Below the pieces are notes generated by a model. It was not told where the DNA came from. It was given only the letters and a program-made list of their open reading frames with translations, and made no database searches. Shown one piece after another: positions 55,860 to 64,000 of a DNA stretch of 64,000 nucleotides (position 1 is its first letter; every line of letters begins with the position of its first letter). This DNA comes from Lumbricus terrestris (taxonomy: Eukaryota > Annelida > Clitellata > Crassiclitellata > Lumbricidae): positions 60,143,723 to 60,207,722 of the forward strand of contig OX457042.1 in the NCBI GenBank assembly GCA_949752735.1, written 5' to 3'. The position numbers were made by a program, and so were the translations under genes.

Positions 55860-57990
55860 GGAAGCTTTCATGACTGGCTGTAAAAGGCGCGCGCATACCC
55901 AGACACACCGGTATCTGTTTGTTTTGTTAATGCCAGAAGGAGAACACGTAGCATGATGTATGCATATTTGTATCTGTAAGCCTAATCCAACTTAATAGAA
56001 TTATGGCCATCATGAATCTTGCCTGATTCATACGTGCTTCTGTTAAACTCGTTTAATGAGCTTGAAACGAAGACATGAAGGTGATGCTCCGTAACCTCCA
56101 TGCAATAGTTATTTTGTCACTGCAATCCAGGTTTAGATAATTGGAGCTATTCATCTTGTCTACTGCTGATTTGAGCAAAAAATTTACAAAAATGCTTATT
56201 TGTTGCAGAAGTAATTGATTAGCCTACTCGCAGTAGAAATTTTATATAACGTAGTAATGCCATAAGTCTGTTTGAATTGAGTGGGTTGATTTTTTTTATG
56301 GTCACATCAAATTGATCATGAAATACCAAATTATTATAAATTCTTGCTTCACAAACGTCAATGTAGGCTAGTCTTCGTTCACAGATCTGATACAAGAATA
56401 ATTGAGAGAAAGTTGCGAGTTTTCCAAATCCGAACCATGTCAAGAAGGCCCTTCTGTGTTGTCGCTGAAAATTTACGAGGCGACTTTAACCCAGTAAATT
56501 TAAAACAGCAGCCAGATATACATGTAGCTCTTGCAATCTTTCTTGATCAAGAAGAGACGATGAGTCTTACTCTTCTGACGAGAACAAAGGTCTCACGTGA
56601 CCCACGTGATCTGTCAGATATGGATGACAGGTCGTACACGCAGCTGTTAGCCTAACTGCAAACTTCAATAGCGCCACTTCAAGTCAACAGAAGCGTTTAT
56701 TGTTTATTGCGTCGACGCAGATGGGTTGTCCAAAGGATAGCCGGAATGATGTATGGGTTGTCCAAAGAATAGTCAGAATGATGTACGAATCCACTTACCA
56801 GAGTGTCTATGGGCGGGGAAGAGCAGCGGTTAGGTGGGTGCCGCAAAGGTCGAGAATTAGAAAGTGGAGGATGAAATGAGTCGTTGTAACAATTCTCGTA
56901 GGTCTGAGAGTTCAGTTTCGAGGGGAATACCCGAGAAGTGATCGATATAGAAGCCGGGTGATGGTGGCCATTGGTGGGCGATTGGCGAACATAGTTCCAG
57001 AGACCTGGTGGAGTGTTGGATATGTATCTGTGGGAGAACTTACGATGAGCTCCAGAAAGACTAAGATAAGAAGACGATCGAGTAAAGCTAGTCGGCTGGT
57101 TTGATGGAGAAACGGTATTTGGTTGGAAGTATTGTGCGGAGGTTGTAGGTCAGCGGTGTGACTTTGAAGTAGACCAGCTCTTGGATTTTTAGCCAATGGA
57201 ATAATTCAAAGATGGAAATGATATCACGACGATCGGTCCAAGACCCCAACCAATTTCTGATTCATTCTCTCCCAGCACTGCTGCTGTCTGGTCTTGAAGC
57301 ATTTAGGTTGGGTGAAATAGAAGGAGAGTTTTCCGGCGATGATGACAAATGTGACGATAGTTCGTCCTTAGTTGCTAACCGCGTGAACAATGCATTTGAG
57401 TTTCAATGCCTCATTCGCTCTATCTCTATCTGTCTGTGTCATTCTCTGTATCACTCTGCCACTCGATAGTATCCTTGATTTTGAACCAATTGCGGCTTAA
57501 GACTTTGTACTTGTTATAGATAATAAAAGATAAGAATGTTTCGACTGCACCTGTTTAGAAACAGATTGGAGGTTGACATTTGTAATTTGTTTAAACTTGT
57601 TTCTTAATGAAGCAAATAAGTAAAGAATTAGAATAATTCTGTATGCAAAAACAATGGGTTCTTGTGCCGGAAAACACAAGCGAAAGCAAAATGGTAAACA
57701 GCATAAACGGGAATTCAGATTTCCTATTGGACAAGAAATGGGTAAGCAGAAAGAAATTCCTAAAACATTGACGATAAAGATTAGTTTTCACAAAGTTTCA
57801 GCGTGTGCGAAAAAATAGTCGAAGATTGCTTCTGTATGATAGCATCGACCGATAACTTTTGCAATCTACTTTGATGACAAACTTTATTGTAGGAAATTAA
57901 AATGCAGGACTTTACATACATACATACATCTTACTCGCTCTTCCTACTTCCAGCTAAGGCGTCTTAGGGCTATTCGCAAATCAGTCTCAT
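55860..57990. other. No gene seen
   Basis: Short unrecognised frames only (for example 56344-56655, 57212-57469). A local duplication 'atgggttgtccaaaggatagccggaatgatgta' / 'atgggttgtccaaagaatagtcagaatgatgta' lies at 56719-56785. Confidence 0.45.
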
Positions 57991-58010
57991 CATCGATCTT
58001 TACCTCAATT

Positions 58011-58690
58011 GTGCATGCTTTTGTATGTTCTCGGATTGACTATTGCAATTCCGTCCTTATTGGCCTGCCTAAGGTTCGCCTATCTCCTCTGCAATCTGTA
58101 CTCAATGCTGCTGCTAGGCTCATTGCCCGTCTTCCTCGATTCTCCCATATTTCTACATTCATGACTGAACAACTTCACTGGCTTCCACTCTCGACCCGCA
58201 TACAATTTAAAGTCCTGATTTTGGTCCTTAAGTCTCAAATGGGTCTTGCTCCAAAGTATCTGTGCGATCAGATACATCGCCCCCTTTCTGCCACTTCACT
58301 GCGTCCTCTTAGGTCCTCTGATCGGCTTGACCTCTTTGTCCCCCGAGTCAGGACTGCCATGGCTCAATCCAGGTCATTTGCCTGCATTGGTCCCTCCCTA
58401 TGGAATGGCCTTCCCCCATCAGTTCGCTCTGCCATCCTCTCTGGTAGTGTATCCTCGTCTTTCTCTCGTCTAAAAACTTGCCTTTTTTCTCGGAGTTAAA
58501 CGCACTGGGGGCGCTTCTGAAAGGCTTTTGCTGCGAGAAGCGCTTTATAAATGGTCAGATAAGATAAGATAAGATACATACATACATACATACATACATA
58601 CATACATACATACATACATACATACATACATACATACATACATACATACATACATACATACATACATACATACATACATACATACATAAA
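58011..58690 (+). pseudogene. 5'-truncated LINE: reverse transcriptase C-terminal region, 3' UTR and simple-repeat tail
   Basis: The open frame from about 57960 to the stop at 58497-58499 reads SRIDYCNSVLIGLPKVRLSP, VLNAAARLIARLPRFSHIS, LHWLPLSTRIQFKVLILVLK and GPSLWNGLPPSVRS: the conserved region C-terminal to the YADD domain in CR1/L2-like LINEs. No ATG is needed since the copy is 5'-truncated. The 3' UTR ends 'gcgctttataaatggtcagata', then (AGATA)n and a (CATA)n array to 58690, consistent with tail-primed insertion and later microsatellite growth. Confidence 0.85.
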
Positions 58691-58792
58691 TACAGCAAAC
58701 AGTTGACCTCCGCAGATTTGCAGCAACAAAAAGAGAAAAAAAATATGACTTTTGCAGACATGATTTTTATATAATAGGGTGCATAACGCCGG

Positions 58793-59081
58793 TGTCACGA
58801 AATAGAGTATCCTCCGTATTAATAGTATCCCCCAAATGAAGAAAAGTCGAAAAAGCCACTTCCGCGTGTATTTATTTTTGCAAATTAATTTTCATCTGCG
58901 TTGTTTTGAACAATGACACTAACCAGGTATGTTTGTTCCTACTAGATAATTTGTTTTGCTTTGGTTTTAGAGCACTTAGAACATTTAAAACTCTTAAGAA
59001 CAGTCAGAGTCACTAAATCAATTCGAGTTGCCTTTCTCTGAACATTGCTTAGGACACTTAAAACAATTGGATTCACTTTAA
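58793..59081 (+). repeat. Dispersed repeat family E (copy 2)
   Basis: Aligns with 21043-21079 plus 22532-22830. It is intact at the TTAA used by the insertion in copy 1, and is itself cut by a different TTAA element at 59078-59081. Confidence 0.8.
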
Positions 59082-59345
59082 CCCTCAGGCTAAAAAGTTT
59101 TTTTTGTAACACGGACTACCAAGGGGGGTTACCACCCCTGGATTTTGGGTTTGGTTTGCGATATCATAACTTGTAATACACCGTTGGATTCAGCATTCAT
59201 TTCTGCACAAAATGGTATATTTAGGTTTAGAAAATAAGAATGCACCTCGAAATTATGAATTTGTTACCATGGGTTCCCGTAGATTCCACAAAACGCGTAC
59301 TTGCGCATGGGGAATATATTAGATTCTGTGTGTTTTAAACATGAT
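59082..59345 (-). mobile_element. Right-end part of the 5620-7000 TTAA element family, inverted
   Basis: After TTAA (59078-59081) it reads CCCTCAGGCT, GGACTACCAAGGGG, GGTTACCACCCC, and on to 'aatatattagattctgtgtgtttt' at about 59340, the reverse complement of 6735-7000. The other end is missing, displaced by the LINE that starts near 59400. Confidence 0.75.
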
Positions 59346-59399
59346 TTATATATAAAAAATAGTTTACATATAATAAAGTCCAATGTTCAACTATAAAAA

Positions 59400-61963
59400 C
59401 TAGTAATAAGTCTGTTTTATGTTCATTGACTCTCAGGCCTTCATGAAAGATATTCTAAGCTCTCAACTTGTTCTTAATCCTCCTTCTTCCCTTGATGACC
59501 TTCTTTCTTGCTACAATTCGACTCTTTCCAACCTCCTTGACGTTCACGCACCACTGATCACCAAACCCAGCTCACATGCCGTCAACCCTTGGTTCACCTC
59601 CTACCTCCAAGCTTTTAAAACCTTCCGTAGGCGACTTCAGCATATCTACAAGGGCGCCACTGACTCTCTATCCAGAGAAAAAGCCCTTTCCAGCCTCAAA
59701 TCTGCCACATACAGATATCACAAACTCATTGCTACTACCAAAAAGAAATATTACTCCACACTTATTCACTCCAGCTCCTCCAACCCTCGACATCTCTGGA
59801 GAGCTGTCAACTCTCTTCTTCATCGCAAATCGTCCTCCCCACTGCCAAGCTCCATTCCATCCCCCTCTATGGCCGATACATTCTGTTCATTCTTCTCTGA
59901 CAAAATCTCCTCCCTTCGCTTCACATTGCAGTCTCTTCTTGATTCACAATCCTCCAACACTGATACACCTCCATTTCCAAATCCTTCTTCTCCTGTCTCT
60001 CAATCATCGCTTCCAACGCTCCATCCCGCCTCTGAAGCCGAAGTGTCACTCCTGCTAAATTCTCTTCCTAACAAGCAGTGTGAATTAGATCCCATCCCAA
60101 CTGCTCTCCTAAAAGACTGCGCCTCCGTCCTCATTCCTATAATCACTAAAATTATCAATCTTTCACTTTCCACTGGCAACTTTCCAATGGTCTTCAAGCA
60201 ATCTCTCGTCACTCCTCTTCTGAAAAAGGCAAATCTTGACAAGGAAAACCTATCAAATTACCGACCCATCTCCAACCTTTCTTTTCTATCTAAATTAACC
60301 GAACGAATTGTCCTTTCCCGGCTAAACGATTACCTCGCTTCTAACTCACTCCTCAACCCCCCACCAATCCGGCTTCACCAAACACCACTCTACAGAAACT
60401 CTACTCGTCTCTCTGTATAATAAACTGGTTTCTGCCGTCAGTCATCAGCAAGTCTCCTGCCTCTGCCTCCTTGACATCTCCGCTGCATTCGACACCATCG
60501 ATCACAATCTCCTTCTAAATCGACTTTCTTCTTCTTTTGGCGTCTCTGGCACCGCTCTACTCTGGTTCCAGTCCTATTTGTCTTCCAGGTCCTTCTCCGT
60601 CAAAGCCTCCAGTCACTGTTCACAACCCCTTCCACTATCTTGTGGCGTTCCTCAAGGTTCCGTCCTGGGTCCGTTGCTCTTCATTCTCTACACCACTCCT
60701 TTAAGTCATCTAATAAAATCCTCGTCTGTTGACCACCATCTCTACGCAGACGACACCCAACTCTTTATATCCTTCTCCCCAGGCTCTTTCTCCACCTCCA
60801 TTGCTCAACTTCTCAATGTGGTCAATCTGATCTCTCAATGGATGTCCTCAAACCTCCTCTGCCTCAACCCATCAAAAACAGAGTTCATTATTCTTGGCCT
60901 TCCTGACCAAATCAAGAAAATCCCTGACCCTTCAATACACCTATCGACTAACTCTTCCACTCTCACCTTTACTTCCGATGCTCCTGTTCGCAATCTTGGT
61001 GTAATGTTTGACTCGCATCTCTCCTTCTCTAACCACATCTCTAGCCTATCGCGCTCCTGTTTCATGCACATCCGGGACCTCCGACGCATCCGACCTATGC
61101 TTGATTTCAAAACTGCTTCCACCATTGCTACGTCCATCGTCCACTCAAAGCTTGACTACTGCAACTCCCTGTTCTTAAACCTTGATTCCACACAACTTAA
61201 GCGCCTCCAACTCATTCAAAATTCTCTAGCTAAAGCCGTCACCAGAACACCCAGACATCATCACATCACCCCTGTCCTCAAGTCTCTTCACTGGCTGAAA
61301 ATCCCAGAGCGAATCCACTTCAAAGTTCTCTCCTTAACTTACAACTCTTTACAATGCTCCCAGCCCAGTTATCTTCGCGAACTCTTCACCATCCAGCCTA
61401 CCCGTTCTACCCGATCATCCGCCTGCCTTACACTTTCTCGACCCCCGGTCACAAGTCATCTCAAGTTCTCCAACCGAGCCATATCCATCTCAGCACCACG
61501 CCTTTGGAATGATCTGCCTCCTGAATTCCGATCCTTTTCAGTTCCTTCATCATCATTTCTAATCACACACCACAACCTTCCTCAGGCTCCTCTATCCATC
61601 ACACCTCGGGCTTTTCATTCGAAACTTAAGACACTCCTTTTCACGATCTCTTACCCTATCTCAACTGATCCTCCACCCTCCAATTCCCGGCCAAGACGAC
61701 ACCCACCTTAGTAGCTGTTCCGCCCCTCTGATCCTATGGTAACTCGACCCGGACCACCACGGACTACTCTCACGGACAACCCTTCTAACACAACGCATTT
61801 GAGCCTGATCTTATGGTAACTCGACCCGGACCACCACGGACTATTCTCACGGACAACCCTTCTAACGCAACGCAGCGCTCGTGAATAAGCTGGTGCCCCG
61901 CGCTTGGCTTTCGAGTGGCGCTTTAGAAATTTCGAGTTTACGATTACGATTACGATTACGATT
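59400..61963 (+). pseudogene. LINE (CR1/L2-like) reverse transcriptase, one frameshift, with 3' tail
   Basis: First frame 59419-60420 covers the linker (NPWFTSYLQAFKTFRRRL) and early RT blocks (ALLKDC, LVTPLLKK, NYRPISNLSFLSKLTERIV at 60256-60312). A run of six C at 60357-60362 shifts the frame; the continuing frame holds LDISAAFDTIDH (motif A, about 60470), GVPQGSVLGPLLF (motif B, 60640-60680), HLYADDTQLF (motif C, about 60738-60768), LDYCNSLFLN and the ..LKSLHWLKIPERI.. tail to the stop at 61709-61711. Catalytic residues are kept. The 3' UTR has a 77-bp duplication (from 61728 and 61805) and ends in (TTACGA)n at about 61937-61963. The endonuclease is absent, so the copy is 5'-truncated. Few other lesions suggest recent insertion. 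Confidence 0.88.
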
Positions 61964-63139
61964 GATGAAAAAATTTCGGCGGAAATAGAAATTGAGTATC
62001 TGAAAATTGTTGCCCACACGTAAAATGGAAGCAGGATTGGTCAGTTCTTGATCAGATGGGAATTGGATTTATGAAAAGACATCAATTGACTAGCGAAAGT
62101 TTTATTTATGAAACGGATTCTTGCTGTTCAAATTGACGGTTGACGCCAAGAGCAGCGCAGCAGTTGTTAAGCTGCGTGGAACCAGATGGGTTGTCCAAAT
62201 GGTTGTCGAAAAGAGGCACATGCCAGCCAAAAATAGAATCTGTGAGGAAAGAGAATGGTCATTCTACGAGTCCACCAGCCAGATAAAAAGAAACAGTTTA
62301 GGCATAGAAGCGGATGGAATTTTTGACAGCGTCAAATTCAGAGCTAGGACAAAAGAGAGAAAGAATGGATAGCTGACCACAAAATCACGATCTCACGACA
62401 GCATAGAAGGCGAATGGGAGATGGATGAATATGATTTTTGTTTCTTTTTGTCTCACTGGTGGACTCTTAGAATGACCATTGACCACTCTCTTTCCTCACA
62501 TATTATGATGATTTCGGCAGCGTGGCTCCTTCTCGCACCTGACAGGAGGGGAGGGAATAGCTCATTCATGTCAATTGTCTAAAGAAGCAATACTTAGTTG
62601 ATCAGCAACGATACGGTAAAATATTTTGGAGAGGAAGGTCGGATTTGCAATGAGACGGCAGATGCAGCAAAGTCCATCTCGCCTATTATCATTATTAGCC
62701 GCTGATAAACTCCGCCCATGCCTATTATAGCCTACACCACATATCAGACACTACCAACGTTGACACCTTGGCGTGACGTTGTTGTGTATTGTCTGTAACA
62801 GTCTACACAGAGGCTATTGTCTTACATGCAGTGCATTAGACGACAATAATATTGCAACATAGTTTGTATTTTAAAGAGCAATATCTGTAGCGATTTCCTC
62901 TTATATGAAACATTATTACTGACGTTGTGAAGCTGAAAATTAAGATGTGGTGTTAGTAATATAAGAACCAAAAAATTGTGGTTGTAGGCTAAATAGACAC
63001 CAATCGATTGTCAACCGAGGTTTAGAACCAATCACGAATTTACGCTTTTCGGTTCTACCTCTTATTGATTCCTAAGTATAGTAGGCTAGATCTAATGTTT
63101 CTGGCTACATTTGTTACAGCAACCTGTTGTCTTTTGCAG
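61964..63139. other. No gene assigned
   Basis: An 83-codon frame at 62121-62372 is not recognised; it shares 'agatgggttgtccaaa' with 56719-56760. The rest is AT-rich. Confidence 0.4.
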
Positions 63140-63241
63140 AAATTGATTCGGATGATAACGCTTGCACTTTTGAAACTGATTGCTTAAAAAGAAGAAGAAA
63201 ATATCCAATCCAAATATCTAAAGAATCTGTGTACAGACACA

Positions 63242-63329
63242 ATGGACGCAGAAGATCATCCGCGAAACGACGACGGATTTAATTGTGAACAGCAGAAATG
63301 GGATCTCGAATTTATTTCGCGCAGCATAG
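63242..63329 (+). CDS. Candidate first coding exon, 29 codons
   Basis: ATG at 63242-63244 has a strong context (ACAATGG). The frame reads MDAEDHPRNDDGF then NCEQQKWDLEFISRSI and reaches ATAG|GTAAGC, a near-consensus 5' donor, in phase 1. The start also lies within an overlapping open stretch that follows an acceptor-like TTTTGCAG at 63132-63139 and ends at a stop at 63280-63282 (IDSDDNACTFETDC...), so a terminal exon in the other frame is the alternative. The family is unknown. Confidence 0.35.
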
Positions 63330-63429
63330 GTAAGCAGACAGAAACACCTGAAAGGGAAGAATAAAGGCGATTTGAAAGTTAATCTAGGCTAATACAGTAG
63401 CAAAACAGTGAAACTTTTCGTATGGGATA

Positions 63430-63681
63430 CAGTGGCGTAGCCATAAATTTTTCATGTTTTTTTGCCTGGCCAAATACCCTTTCTGAAGCCAACCCAGCAG
63501 TATTAGCCTACAGTAAATAAAAGGGAATAAAGTAACAAACGGAATAAAGTAAGAAAAACAATTGTTACTACAAGCAATTGTTTTGTTTTTCTTATATAAG
63601 TGGATAAATAACCTTTAAAAAACTTTTCCCCCTAGGCCAATGGGGGTTTAACCCCCGAAACCCCCCTTGGCTACGCCACTG
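63430..63681. mobile_element. 252-bp hAT-like MITE
   Basis: ATGGGATA flanks both ends (63422-63429, 63682-63689). Ends CAGTGGCGTAGCCA and CAGTGGCGTAGCCA (right reverse-complemented) are identical over 14 bp. Right end has 'gggggtttaacccccgaaacccccc' hairpin. Confidence 0.93.
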
Positions 63682-63689
63682 ATGGGATA

Positions 63690-64000
63690 GGTAAACGTTG
63701 ACCCTGTTTGACCCATTAAATCGACTGATCACTTTGACGATAATCTTGTTTAAGGGATTATTAATTATTGAAGGCAAATTCAAAATCTTGACATTGACGT
63801 CACAAAATGCAGAAAATGCGTTAAAATTCGATCTAGACATAATATATATTACACAGCAGAATTTTGCATTTGCTTTAGTTTACCAGACATACAACACGGA
63901 AACCTATCGGCATTAGCCGTTTCAAGACCTTTTAAAGCTCTGCAAGAGTTGGCTAACACCCTATGATTAAGAGATTTTGTTATTGTTATTTACGATGCGT
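63690..64000. other. No gene seen
   Basis: AT-rich; a 72-codon frame at 63698-63916 has no recognisable features. Confidence 0.45.

Overview
This is eukaryotic, metazoan DNA: AT-rich, intron-style spacing, no operons, and packed with transposable elements and microsatellites. The repeat protein families (Ty3/gypsy gag, CR1/L2-like LINEs, hAT, piggyBac-like TTAA elements, Helitrons and several invertebrate-wide repeat ORF families), a tRNA-derived SINE and a strong excess of the octamer TAGGCCTA suggest an aquatic invertebrate. I cannot place it to phylum from this window alone.

Host-gene content is thin. The best candidates are two intronless paralogous genes on the + strand (17749-18327 and 28651-29157) that look like LRAT/NlpC-P60-type papain-fold proteins. 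One keeps the expected His/His/Cys residues; the other has lost all three and gained an acidic tail. A terminal exon with NHL-repeat (TRIM-like) character lies at 50667-50906. Two short candidate first coding exons with good splice donors lie at 45524-45727 (minus) and 63242-63329 (plus). Everything else that resembles coding sequence is transposon-derived and mostly broken.

Layout. 0.9-7.0 kb: a hAT-like element with 8-bp target duplication, an inverted repeat, a possible LTR-element remnant and a TTAA-flanked element. 7.0-8.5 kb: an unassigned ORF and a 'GGACAATTCGGAGC' minisatellite. 9.1-14.5 kb: a 5.3-kb fold-back element whose arms are arrays of ~155-bp units and whose interior holds a decayed gene with XPG/PIN-nuclease-like motifs, itself split by two precisely inserted MITEs. 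14.5-16.9 kb: two Helitrons in opposite orientation. 18.5-28.4 kb: microsatellites, a TTAA element, a MITE and two fragments of one retroelement C-terminal domain. 29.5-38.4 kb: a four-level nest (LINE, TA-flanked element, TTAA-flanked element, second TA-flanked element) followed by a Ty3/gypsy gag remnant cut by a hAT end and a Helitron. 39-45 kb: two hAT elements with recognisable transposase C-termini, a broken repeat ORF, a SINE, and a hAT carrying a nested satellite-filled element. 45-56 kb: MITEs, another broken repeat ORF, a second SINE, the NHL exon and a local duplication. 58-62 kb: a truncated LINE and a young-looking LINE with a single frameshift in its reverse transcriptase. 62-64 kb: mostly empty, with one candidate exon and a MITE.

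Several insertions can be dated relative to one another because removing them restores a reading frame or matches an empty paralogous site elsewhere in the window.
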